64,000 bases of DNA from contig MEHQ01002588.1 of NCBI GenBank assembly GCA_008828725.1, forward strand, positions 1 through 64,000, read 5' to 3'. The notes beneath the pieces were generated by a model. That model was not told the DNA's origin. It was given only the letters and a program-made list of their open reading frames with translations, and did not search any database. This stretch comes from Saccharina japonica. Taxonomy: Eukaryota > Sar > Phaeophyceae > Laminariales > Laminariaceae. A program made the position numbers and the translations under genes. Below, piece after piece: positions 40,720 through 54,428 of the stretch; the first letter of the stretch is position 1, and each line of letters opens with the position of its first letter.

Positions 40720-43700
40720 GTGAGTGTTTCTGTTTTCGTTGCTCAAGGAGCTCTGCGAAGCTGCGGCAACGAACGAAATCTTTGAAATATTATTTGTGGG
40801 GATGGCAGCCGGGCGGGAAGCCACGAGGCCTCCAACTCGCGACGGATTTTGAGATCCATTGGTATCTAGTGGCCACACCATTGCTGCATCGCCGTGCTGA
40901 GGGTCACAGCCGGATGGGGGCGACTAAGCGCTCGAGTCGACCTTGTTTTGCGCGGCGGATCGTGCATCGCCCGATGTATTTGAGAAGGGTTCTGTGCAGA
41001 ATTGTCGCTGAGGCTACCGTTTGTACTCGGGCTGGGTGTTTCAAGCGATCGCAAGTGTTGCGCGACGCCGACGCCCAGGTGAAGCGCCTTGTGGCAATTA
41101 GGAACGGAAAGAGGGCGTGGGCCATGCCGCTGTAAGCGAGTGTGCCCCTAGTATCTCGAGATCTATCATCGATTGTCGTTCTGCGGGAAGCACAAAACCG
41201 TGTCTCGTGGCCTGGAAACCTTTTCTTCTACAGGTGCTGACCTTTGCGTCGTACGTAATAAATTCGAAAGGTAAGGTACCGCTCTGTATAGCAGCTGTGT
41301 GATACGAGTACGAATGATACAGCAGTGACCAGGTGCAGCACTTCTAGAACTCAGGATTCCAGAGTGGCTTGCCCTGCGGTGTGTGGTGCATGGACTCGCG
41401 AGCCATTCCTGCTGCAGTGTGGTTTGATCAATGCACTGCACTACACTATAGCCGGCCCTCACCCTGCTGACCGCGGCACCTGGTACTTACGAAATAGATC
41501 TACCTGGTATCATACAGCAGAAGCAGCAGTTCTTATACGGTACCTGGTCCAGAGTACTCAGTACAGATCATATCACACCGCGTACTTGTACCACAAGGTA
41601 TGATGTGTTTTCTTGCTTGAGTTCCTGTATGTCTTGCTGTGGTTTCGCCCGACACACAAGACACCTCTTCGTCGACACTTACGCGTGGTACACGCTAAAT
41701 GTAGGACTGCCAGCCCCCTAAGTCAACAAGCAGAGTTTTCTGTGAAGTGGGCGCCCTCTCGCCGGCGAAAGGTGTGAATCGTCTCGATATTCGTATGATA
41801 GAGTTGTCTATATATTGCAGAGCTCTACATAAGGTATACCTGGGATACAAACGTACTGCTGCACGTAACTTCCCTCTCTGGTACGATTCACCAAGTACCC
41901 CAACAACAGTTTTTGCCACGTAGAGAGCTGGCGCAGGGCCTACTGTAGCGCTGCCTGATAGACCCCTCCAGAGGATTGCGAGCTACATTGTATTGGCAAC
42001 AACGCCCAGGTTGGTATCATACAGCAGTATATAGTGTGCAGTGGTCTTTGGGTCTCATGCTGACTGTAGAGTGTGATGCGGTGCGGCGCATGGTGGGGTT
42101 CGCGCCGCCGCTACGGACACGGCAACACGATGTCTGCGTCCCGCTCGATGCAGCGTGTTCTTGATGCAATCTTACTCGAGCAGAGGCTCGATCTTACATG
42201 AGAGTGGTCCCCAAAGCGGTTGTATGTTGAAAGTTCCGCGGACATGACCATACGTGGACGTACCAGCATCGACAACGCACTCACTCACGGAGCGTGTCTC
42301 CCAAGGGGTTCTTCTATGGGTGCCTTTCGCGTTTCGGAGTGGATTCCTGCAAGACAGCGCCCAGCTATTGTCGTTCGTACGCTCCACGCCCAACACCAGC
42401 AGCTCCTAGCCCCGTCGTGGTGCCTCTTATAGACCTGTGATGCTGGTGCAACTACCACCGTGGTTACAGGCAGAAGTCGGCGCGAGAGACGGCCCAAATT
42501 CATTTTTTTGGGGGGTTTGGGGGGGGAAGCACGGGAAGACCGAGGCTCTATACTACCCGGTACCAGGTAGAGCTATGCTACTGCTGTACTGATGTACTGT
42601 AAATTTTAATAGTACAGATGCTGTGTTTGCACCTGCTAAAATAACATCAGCAATAACGGCAACCAGCACCCCATTCAAAGCATATTGAAAAAATCCACGG
42701 AGGACCGTGTAGTGAAATTCGTCCTGTTAACTCTGTGCCTGGCGTCGACGTGTCCCTCCTCGGTCATCTGCCGTGCGCAGCCCGCGCAACAGCACAAATG
42801 TCCAGATTCAGCGTACACATACCGTAAAGTACCAGGTATACCGTAAGATAGCAGGTAGCGAAGGTGGTGCCTGGTGTACACCAGGTGTGTCTAATGTATT
42901 CCCCGGTCGGCGACAGAGCGGGCGGGTGGTCGGGGGCGCGTGTGATTCCGTTGGCCCCGCAATTCAAGGGTTCTCAGAGGGTATCTTGCCACTGCTGCCT
43001 GCATCTACCGCTCTGCCTCCGGTGTTGCTTTGGTGGAAATCTTGCTGGCGTCAGCTGGAGTACCGATGGGATCCGGCTATCCCGTGATACATGCAGAACA
43101 TCAGAAGTATCTACAGCAGTGTGGTGGCATGGTATTTGTAGTAGTACTTGGTATATACGTATGGTATTTGTAGTGGTATGGTATTTTTGTTGTGGTATTA
43201 CCTGTGGTTGTTCTTGTTTTATATTATACGGTGTTTGTCACGGGGACTGATGTTTTTTGTTCCTCTCGGCCGTGTTGGTCTTCGTTCCGGTTTTGCTACG
43301 TATTGGTCAGGCGGTTCTGAACGACAATGCGCAGGTGGACAAGGGAGACAACGCTCGGTTGAGCTCGTTCGTGGGTGCCATCGCCATTGCCGATCTTGTC
43401 AAGACCACCCTCGGCCCGAAAGGTAGGCACACTGAAAGCCGCGGGACCACGGGACGATGCTAGAGCAGTTGCGTCATTGCTAGAGATGGCTGACTGGCTT
43501 CGCTAATGCTTGCGGGTAGTGAGCGTCATGGGTGCATAATGTGACCAAAAAAAAAAATCGTATCTCGTGCAGTATGCCTGAAAACCGTCGTCGCCAAACA
43601 TATGACGGTTCTGCTGCTTTCATGCCTTCCTGCGGGCGGAACAAAGGCGGGAGCAGCAACCAACGTATTGCGGGGAAGCCTCCACCCGTAGGAAAACCCT

Positions 43701-46700
43701 TGTTCTTTCTCCCAGAATTGTCTGGAAAGACCCACCCCCCCCCCCACAAGCAGGAGAGGCGGATACGGGGATAGCTACATTAAGAGCACAGAACGGTAAA
43801 ATGGTTAGTAGTTCGAAGGGGAAAAGGGAAGTACTTGTAGAGCATTACCGCAAGCTAGGGACGCCCACAACCAACGAAACGTTCGACAAATAATTTGAGA
43901 AAGATATCAACGCGTGGGCGGAGGCGAACGTAGATGCATCAGAAAGGGAAGACAGTGGTTCAGAAGGGTTACAGGGAGAGTTCACAAGAGAAGAAGTAAG
44001 AACCCTCCGCCGTACAGCAGGAGAGGCAGATACGGGGATAGCTACATTAAGAGCACAGAACGGTAAAATGGTTAGTAGTTCGAAGGGGAAAAGGGAAGTA
44101 CTTGTAGAGCATTACCGCAAGCTAGGGACGCCCACAACCAACGAAACGTTCGACGAAGAATTCGAGAAGGATATCAACGAGTGGGAAGAGGCGGAAGTAG
44201 ATGCATCAGAGAGGGAAGGCAGTAGCTCAGAAGGGGTACAGGGAGAGTTCACAAGAGAAGAAGTAAAGAAGTGTGTAGCTAAACTTGAGATTAGAAAGGC
44301 AGCAGGGGCAGACCAAATAGTTAATGAATTATGAAGTACGGGGGAGAAGGAATGCTTACCATGATGGTTAAGTTGTATAACTGGATATGGAAAAACGAGT
44401 ACGCACCTAAGAGATGGAGAGAAGGAGTAGTAGTAACCTTGTTCAAGGAGACAAGGCTGACCCGGGTGACTATAGGGGGATAACGCTACTAAGCACTGTA
44501 GGTAAAAGAATACCTCCCTTATTTCTTGGTAAGATTTTGAACGATAGAATGGGAACAATGATGGAGAAGGAAGAAAAGATTAGCGAAGGGCAAGCAGGAT
44601 TTAGGCCAAACCGTAGCTGCGTCGATCATGTGTACACATTAGGTAAGATAATCCAAGGCAGGAAAGACGCGGGGCTAACAACGTACTGTTTCTTTTTAGA
44701 TGTACAGAAGGCCTACGATACAGTATGGAGAAATGGGCTGTGGAAAAAGTTGTGGGAAATAGGGATAAGAGGAAAGATGTGGAGAATGATGAAGAAGATG
44801 ACGGAATGTGCGAGAAGTGCTGTGATGTTGGACGGGGAAATATCGAAGTACGTTGATATCCTACAGGGAGTTGCCCAGGGATGTACGCTATCACCTAACC
44901 TATTCAAGGTATACATTAATGACATGATAGTAGCAGTAGAAGCAGCATCGCAGGGAGTCACGGTGGGGGAAGATACGGTGTCGGGATTGATGTTTGCTGA
45001 TGATTTCGTTTGCATATCAGAAACACCCGAAGGACTGCAGAAACAAATAGAGAAGGCAATAGAGTACACCAGGAAGTGGAGAGTGACGGCGAACGTAAAA
45101 AAGTGCGCAGTAGTTGTATGTAACGAAGATAAGGAGAGTCCGGTAACTTGTAAGTGGAAGTGGGGAGAAGATGAATTACCGATCGTAGACCAGTATACGT
45201 ACCTTGGCGTAGAAATCTCAAAAGATTGCTCTTGGGATGCACACATAAATAAAATAATAGGCAAGGGTAAGGCACACGTAGGCAAGATGGAAGCAGTCCT
45301 AACAGACTCGCACCTTGACACTAGAATTAAGAGATGTATACTGATGAATGTGATTGTACCAAAGCTAGAATATGCAGGAGAAGTATGGGAAGGGAATGCG
45401 AAGCTCGTAAAACAGCTGGAAACAGTACAGATGACAGCAGCTAAAAAAGTACTAGGATGCTCAAGTACGACGAGTAATACAGTATTGAGAGCAGAACTGG
45501 GAATGTACCCACTTGAGACAAATAGAGACGTGCGTAAGTTGAAATGGCAATATAAAGTAAAGAACATGCCAAATAAGAGGTTGCCAGCCATAGCCGATAA
45601 AGCTGTATGGGAGAAAGTAACCAAAGGGCGAGCTGGAATAAGGTGGGATAGCGTAGTCGAGAAAGTATGGAAGGAAATAGGAAACCAAAAAGAGACGCTG
45701 GCCATAGAGAAATTTAGCGGATACAAGACAGAAGTGAAAGAAAGGATAGAAAGAAGGGAAAGGCTAGCACTGAGAAAGAAGGTGGAAGGGGAAGAACACT
45801 TAGAGATGTACGGGGGTTGAGAGAAGGAATAGGAATGAAAAGGTATCTGCACGGCCCAATGGACTTCGCGAAAAAGCTGAAACTGCGATTTCGTGTAGGG
45901 GACCTGGACCTGCCAGAAAGAAGAAGGTATACCAGTAGCCGGGAGGAGGAGGAAGTAGAGGCACAGATGTGCCCATGTGGCAAAGCCATAGAGAGTAGAG
46001 TTCACATAGTGGGAGAATGTGAAAGGTACAAGGAGGAAAGGGATGTGCTAGAGGAGGAGATGAGGAAAATAGACGAGTGTGACATGGAGCAGTTTGGTAC
46101 ACTAAATAGTAGCGAGAAAACGATCGCTATCTTAGGAGATAGATGGTGGCCACAGGCGGCGAAGCAGGAAGGGGATAAGATTAGCAAAAGGTTTCTATGT
46201 AATATATGGAAACAACGTAATGAGCGCCCAAGTGTTGGAGGTGTCTCTATTAGGAGTAGGAACGGTGCTCCGTCTCGAAAGGGATGCGTGGTCAATGGTC
46301 GAATGACTAAGGCAAGCAACAAATGAGTACGCCCCCCCCCCCCCCCTCCGATCTCCCGCCCCGTCCTCGGATGCTCCAATTAATGTCTTCTCCCAGAGAT
46401 TGTAGGAGATTTCACGGGGTAGAGTTTATGTGTACGATAAACAACCTGTGATTTAAGCATTTTTCGCAAATCCCCCGATTAGCCAGCCCCTCCGTAAATT
46501 GTGCCCTCTACCCCCCACGTGAAGATGCGAAGAAGCCCCTACTAAACTGTAGGCAGCTTGGCCGTGTGCGCCTTGTGTATCAATGGCAAGCTCCACGAAA
46601 TCCGATGTATCCACTCGGGCATACCTGGTATACCGTTCGGTTCGTAGCCGCGTACGTTTCGTCTGTAGCCCACGTCGAACCCTAACCTGAATCCCTCCCT

Positions 46701-49700
46701 CTCTCCCTCCCTCCTGCCTGTACTGATTCGGTTGCCTTGTGTGCTTTCCTTCCAGGCATGGACAAAATTTTGCAGTCGATGGGTAGCCGGGACGGAGGCA
46801 TCAGCGTGACGAACGACGGGGCTACGATCCTCCGAGCGATCCACGTCGATAACGCGGCGGCTAAGGTGTTGGTCAACATCGCTAAGACGCAGGCAAGTGC
46901 TTCGTCAACCCGTCCTCTCTTGTCTCTCTCTCTCTCGGGGCGCTTCTTGTCCTTGTCCGCTGTCGACCGTCCTTTTTCCTCGATACCTTACCGTGTAGTT
47001 CGTTGGGCCAATGAGTCCAACCGGGTGTTGCGTTTGAATGCAAGATTATTCAGGGCTCTTCACGGAATCATGACCTCACCGGCGGGTCGGGTCAGATTTT
47101 GTTTTCATCTCACGGATCGGGTCGAGTCGAGTCGGATCGGGTGGGGGGACCATAGTAAATAGGACCTACAGTACAGACACAAACCTATATATTTACCTAT
47201 TTTACTATCAACATTTGGTCCTAATTGCTATGGTTCCCAGTAATGGGAGGTTTTCAAACTCTCACGGGTCGGGTCGGGTCATCCTTGCCCGACCCAACCC
47301 GACCTGACCCGCGAGGTTTGACCCAACTCTGTGAACACTCCTGAAATCATGTTTCTCTTGTTAACCTGGTGCACTGCGTCTGCCGTGCATGCAACGTATA
47401 TACCCATCTTATGTAGCCGCTTGATTTATTCGGTGAATTCAGGTCGCCGCATCCACTCGTCCACAGAAGCGATACACACCAACTTGGTAAAAGTCTTAGA
47501 GCTACCTGGAATGTTCGTACGAGACAACCCTTGTTTTTGCTTGCTTAGATTTTTTATGCCGGTTTTTACAGTTTTTCATTGTCTCTTACATGCTCCGCTA
47601 GTGTGTGGCATATACGGAGTATGTGCTATGTATGTCATCCAAGTGCGCCTGCCTCTGCGCGCTTTTTCCAGCGACCAATCATAACACGCGGTGTTTCTTT
47701 CTCGCCGCGTTCTGTTGGCCCTCTTGTAACTATGTATCTCCAGGACGACGAGGTCGGGGACGGCACAACGAGCGTTACGGTCCTCTGCGGCGAGCTGCTC
47801 CGGGAAGCCGAGCAGCTGGTCAACCAGCGCCTGCACCCGCAGGTCGGTCGGTCGCGTGCATGCATGCATGCATTCCCGCGCGCGCGCGTGCCTTTTCGTT
47901 GTTGTTATTGTTGTTTTCGTGCATATCCGTTTGCTGGCAAACTTTATGGTTGTGCTCAATAGGTTCCGGTTTCTTTGTATTTTTGAGGTGTTTTGTTTTG
48001 CTCATTTTGTGCTCAATAAGTGGTAGAAATACGCCTCAGATGGTGCAACTCCCAGTGCGCGACGCCCTCTGGAACGAAAACGTTTCGTGCACATTACCGT
48101 TGACGGTTAACTCTGTTCACGCTTTAACTCTGCAGTGTTGGCAGCAGTCGGTGATCTCCGCTCCTGATGTGTCCGGCACTCCGGTTTCTATGGGTTCCCT
48201 CTTTGGGGTTTCCACACCCCTCCAGCCGCTTTTGCCTTTGCCGGCACTGCACACGAAGCACCACCCACCTCTTCTCGCATGGAGTTGGTCGGAGCAAGCG
48301 GAACAAACCGAACCGAAAACAAACCAAAACGAACCGAAACAAACCAAACAGAGCAACGGAACGGAACGCGTCCACACGTTGAACGTGCTCACAGGTACTC
48401 ACAGAGGTTGGTCCCTCACACACTTGCCACGTGGCTTCGGTTGGTTTCCCCCCAACCCTGTTGCTCTCCTTCCCTTCTTCAAAACGCTGCATTCATAGGT
48501 TTGGTCCCTCTCACGCGCACCCGTCGTGCATAAGTCGGTCGGTCGTTTCGCCCCCTCCCTTGCTCTTCTTTTTCTTGTATTTAGATACACGTGATTGTCG
48601 TTCAGACCTTCCTACCGTCCCTCAAGACACTCCCGCGTGCCTCGGTCCCCCCCCCCCCCCCCCCCCCGCGGCTTGTGGTTTTTTTTTTTTTTTTTTTTTT
48701 TTTTGCGGTGTTATCTCTTATGTATGATTTCCTCTTGTATTTATAAACATTGAAACCTTACGATATCAGCTGTGAGATCTTTTCGTTGAACCCCCTTTCT
48801 GTTCTCTCGTATATATGATTCCCTCTTGTATTTATAAACATTAAAACCTTATGACATCAGCTGTGAGATCGAGCGTTTCGTCGAAACTCACTAATTGCAA
48901 GCTGTGTGTGTGCGTGACATTTATACAGAACGCTGCACCCACAGAGGCTAATACAGTAGTAATACCTCTATCGCTCACGTGCACCGTTTATGTTCGCGTC
49001 CCCTCCCCCCCCTTCCCACATCACTCTCGTTTTTCTTGGACACACATGACAAATGTTGTGTGCAGACTATCATCCAGGGGTGGCGATTGGCGACCGCGAC
49101 GGCCCGGAAAGTTCTGGCGGCCAGCGCCGAGGACAACGGAAAGGACGAGGTCAAGTTCAGGGAGGACCTCACCAACATCGCAAAGTGAGAAACCTCTTTT
49201 TATTTTGGTGTTGTAGAGCTATCGTGCAAAAGGCGTTTCCAAGTTTGGGGAGCGGGGGGGGGTGTACTTCATTTTCATGCATGGCCGTAGTCGTGTGACA
49301 ATAGAGCGGGGGGCGGGGGGGGGGGGGGGGGTTCGTTTCTTTCCTTGTCGCAACAACGGGTACAAAAACAGAACTGCGATAGGTGGGTTCGGGGGGGTCG
49401 TTCTTCTTGTCGCGGTGGTGGTGGTCCGCCGGGAGTTTGGCTTTTCTTTGTGGGTGGGGGACGGTCGGTTTCCTTGTGAGTTAGAGGATGTTGACATTTG
49501 GCGTTACGGCGTTTGCTGTTCATGCTTGGGTTACTGCCTGCGGCTGGTTCCAAGCGTATCTTATGTTTTACCGTTGGGGATCGATCGGATTGTGAGTTTT
49601 CGGTGAAATTTGAGTACTGTACATGCCCCATTTTTTGCCTTAGGAAAACATGTTTTTTTTTCAACGCGCTGTTGTCGTTTTTTTAGGGACATACCGGTAG

Positions 49701-52302
49701 AAGAGAGATGGCGTCTTTGTTCTTGTGGGCTTCCGTTGGATGCATGTGAGGGATAGGGGAAAGAGTCGTTTATGTCCCCCTACTAGTCGCCGCTACACGG
49801 CGCACAACATTGGCGCACAACGTTTTTGTCCATCTATATAGAGAGATGATCCCAACCCAGGAAACACGCGCTATATCATGTAGATCGTGCAGCTCCCACC
49901 CGGTATCACGAGCTATAGATAATACAGGCCAGGGATCTATCTACCCGCTCTGAAAAATCTAATCATGAACGGTGGGAATCGATTGTCTGCCCGAAGATGT
50001 GAACTGGTTAGACGTCAGGGGTTGACCTCTTTTGTTCCCCTTTTGCTCTCAGGACGACCTTGAGCTCGAAGCTGCTGACGCACGAGAAGGACCGTTTCGC
50101 CAAACTCGCCGTGAACGCCGTGCTCCGACTCAAGGGCTCCGGTAACCTGGACTACATCCAGATTATCAAGAAGCCCGGAGGGTCGCTGAAGGAGTCCTAC
50201 CTCGAGGAGGGGTGAGAGAGCCTGAGTTTCTATAGAGATGGGTTTTTGTTGGCACTATACAGTACAGGACACCTACTGTAGTAAGAAACAGGCTGACAAG
50301 AAAGCCAGGCTGATGTTTAACGGAAAATAATGAAATTAAAGAGTCGTAATCTGGAAATTAGTGTAGAAAGTACCCTCTCTCAAATAATAAATCCAGCCTG
50401 GGCAAGCTTTCCTGTTTGTTATTAGATGTCCTGTACTGTATATCGTGCACCATCAGTATGTTTTTTTGGGCGAAGGCACGGCATTTAGGGGGTGGGGGTT
50501 TCCAGCTTATTAAGGCGATTTCACCTCAGTATGTATCAGGGCTGTTCACGGGTCGGTTCAAACCTCGCGAGTCGGGTTTGGTCGGGTAAGGGTGACCCGA
50601 CCCGATCCGTGAGAGTTCGGAAACCTCCTGGCCCGGCCCGACCCGACCCGACCCGTGAGATTTAATAAAAATCTTAACCCGTGAAGAGCCGTGGTATTTA
50701 TGCTGTTGGCGGAAGGGGCGCGGCTCAGCATGGTAAGAACAAGGCACGCCCGCGCCGTGAGACGCTGGCGCCAGTAAATATACCTGGTAAAACGTCATGT
50801 ATACACTGTATAGTAGACGCCGCCAGCCACGCGGGTGTCATCAGCGAGTAGCGTATATATGGGTCTACCGCTTGTGTGGTTTTTCGATTCGATATTCGCT
50901 CCGTTCGTTTTTCTCCTGACGGGAGGAGGTCCGAGAAAGTAAACGACCACGCTCGCCGCACTCGAACACAAGGCGTAAAAAAAATACGAAGCATGTTCGT
51001 GTTTTTTTACCGCCCCCCCCCCGTCTCCCGTCCAATTTACCGCCTCCTCGGCACTACTGTGTCTGGTACATAGCTTCATCCTGAAGAGGAAGATGTGTGG
51101 GACAGTCGACGGTCATCGAGAACGCGAAGATCTTGATCGCTCACAAAAATAGCATGTTCCTATTTTTTTAACCGTGCCCGTCCCCCCCGTCCCCCGTCCC
51201 CCCGCGTCCTCTTTACCGCCTGCTCGGCACTACTGTGTCTGGTAGCTTCATCCTGAACAAGAAGATCGGGGTGGGACAGCCGAAGGTCATCGAGAACGCG
51301 AAGATCTTGATCGCCAACACTGCCATGGATACCGACAAGATCAAGATTTACGGCTCGAGGGTCAGGGTGGACTCCATGAACAAGGCGAGTAAAAACGCCT
51401 CCGCCGCAACGAGCAGACGCACGCGACGGACGGGATGGGATGTGACCACTTTCCTTGCATTTAGGGTGTTGCCGGGGGGTTTTGTTGTTGAGGCGTACCG
51501 GCTGCAGGTTGAGTATACACGTAGTCTAGTGAGGGTTCAATTGTCGTGATACGTTCAAAGGATGTGTTTTGTAGGGTATGCACTCTGACAAAGTACCCTA
51601 GGTGTCTCGCACCGTAAAAGGGATATATCAGTATGATGAACATAACCAAAATTTGGTGCCCGGGTACCCCCTGGATGTATAGGAACTGCTTTACCAAATA
51701 CACGCTTGCAAGATGCCCCGAGAGACGTATTTTTCTCTCGTGTAGCCTCGCGGTATATACATACCTGGTATATACATGTAACCGATTCGTCAATGGGAAC
51801 GCCCATAGTAGAACCAGGGGAGGAGTTCACCTCCAGAGCTCTTGTAGAGCGCACTGTGTCGTGATGGTGTTCTTTGTCCCGTTGACTTGGTCGAGCTGTG
51901 CGACAGTGGCGCCATCGTTGGGCCGGGGTGTGGACCACGCTCCGTCGCTATCTGGGTGGAAAGGGTGGGGTGCGCATGAGGTTTCTTTTTTATCCCTCCG
52001 TCGGAGGATTTAAACAAAAATTAAATAAAATGTGATCTGGTCTGATCTGATCTGATCTGGTCTGATCTGACCTGATCTGATCTGATCTGATCTGATCTGA
52101 TCTGATGGGGTGCGCTGGAACTGTGTGGTGGTGAGATTATCTAACTTTGATTGTTGTTCGTGCAATATAGGTGGCGGAGATCGAGGAGGCGGAGAAGCAG
52201 AAGATGCGCAACAAGTGCGAGAAGATCATCGACCACGGCGTCAACGTATTCGTGAACCGCCAGCTCATCTACAACTTCCCGGAGCAGGTGCATCAGTTTT
52301 TG

Positions 52303-52343
<41 letters not shown>

Positions 52344-54380
52344 GGAGAGAAATAATATAGGGGTCGGATGAAGTCCTGGCCCCCCTTTTTTTATATCGTT
52401 CAGAGCCAGACGAGTCCCGTGTGTACTCGTTTTACCCCGGCACACGCTAGGTAACACCTCCCGACCCATCGCACCCAGCAGAGCAGCAGCAGCAGTCCGT
52501 ACGTAAGATGCCTTGAGTGCGTCTAAACCATGTGACCGAGCCAAATTATACCCAAGATACGTATCATAGGCGCTTTTGATTTTCCGGCAGGAGTGACCGC
52601 GCGGCAGATATGTTTTCTCCGTCTCACTCAGCAAGCCCCCCGTACGTATGTATATATGTGTTCATGTAGATGCCTTGCAGGCGTCTCGAACATGTGCCAA
52701 GGTACCAAACCAAACCAAATCAAACCAACCTAATCCAATCAAATTTTAAAAACAAATGCGCTTTTGACTTCTCGGCAATACTGACTGGCCTCTCGTCCGA
52801 CCATACCCAGCAAACAGCCCGTACGCGTATGATGTGAACATCTAGTATAGAGATGCCTTGAGCCCCTTATCAGGCCGGGCTCTCGTTTTCGGGCCAAATT
52901 ACTTGAAATTGGACTTAAGATCTACTTGTTTTTTTCACACTGCGGTTCTTTATTGGGTTAAATGCGTGCCTCGAAAATGTTTACCTATTTTTACACTTCG
53001 AAGTAAAACCAGACCAAACCATGCTGACATCGACTACAACCGCGGCAGATTTTTGCGGAGGCTGGAGTGATGGCGATCGAGCACGCGGACTTCGAGGGCG
53101 TGGAGCGACTTGCCGCGGTGACCGGTGGCGCCACCGCGTCTACCTTCGACCACCCTGAGCTGGCTGTGCTGGGAGAGTGTAAGAAGATCGAGGAGGTGAG
53201 GTCGAGATGGCCGCCGGGAGGAGGGGAGGGGGGGACGAAAAAAGGGCAAATGCCAAAATCAGGTATACCTGATCCATTTGAGCCAAAATCAGGTATATAC
53301 TAAAACCAAGTCAAAAACGCACGCCACAAACGGTGTTATTCAGGACTTTTTGGCTGTGAGAAATAATCAAACATATTTTTGAATTTGCGCCTGAACAGCA
53401 GAATGATTGCGAATGTGTGTGTCCTCCAAACTCTTGACAAATGTCGTATGTTATTTTCAGTACGGGTATTAATATCTGTCGTATGCTTTCATTGATTTCG
53501 TGACCACACTCACTCCTACGACGTGTATTTCCGTATTCTTGTACCAGGTACGTAAGTACATAGTCGTCGTAGCCACATTGATGGCATACGAACAAAACAT
53601 CGAGTTAATTTGAGACTGAACTACTGATACGTTCAAAGGATGTGTTTTGTAGGGTATGCACTCTGACAAAGTACCCTAGGTGTCTCGCACCGTAAAAGGG
53701 ATATATCAGTATGATGAACATAACCAAAATTTGGTGCCCGGGTACCCCCTGGATGTATAGGAACTGCTTTACCAAATACACGCTTGCAAGATGCCCCGAG
53801 AGACGTATTTTTCTCTCGTGTAGCCTCGCGGTATATACATACCTGGTACATACATGTAACCGATTCGTCAATGGGAACGCCCATAGTAGAACCAGGGGAG
53901 GAGTTCACCTCCAGAGCTCTTGTAGAGCGCACTGTGTCGTGATGGTGTTCTTTGTCCCGTTGACTTGGTCGAGCTGTGCGACAGTGGCGCCAACGTTGGG
54001 CCGGGGTGTGGACCACGCTCCGTCGCTATCTGGGTGGAAAGGGTGGGGTGCGCTTGAGGTTTCTTTTTTATCCCTCCGTCGGAGGATTTAAACAAAAATG
54101 AAATAAAATGTGATCTGGTCTGATCTGATCTGATCTGGTCTGATCTGACCTGATCTGATCTGATCTGATCTGATCTGATCTGATGGGGTGCGCTGGAACT
54201 GTGTGGTGGTGAGATTATCTAACTTTGATTGTTGTTCGTGCAATATAGGTGGCGGAGATCGAGGAGGCGGAGAAGCAGAAGATGCGCAACAAGTGCGAGA
54301 AGATCATCGACCACGGCGTCAACGTATTCGTGAACCGCCAGCTCATCTACAACTTCCCGGAGCAGGTGCATCAGTTTTTG

Positions 54381-54428
<48 letters not shown>

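Noticed and set aside
44713..46005. 430-codon minus-strand open frame
   Set aside because: Lies exactly antisense to the LINE reverse transcriptase; the sense frame has the RT motifs, the antisense frame has none.
47605..48498. 297-codon plus-strand open frame over CCT2 exon 4
   Set aside because: It is in another frame from exon 4 and runs on into intron 4; exon 4 is fixed by CCT2 homology and splice sites.
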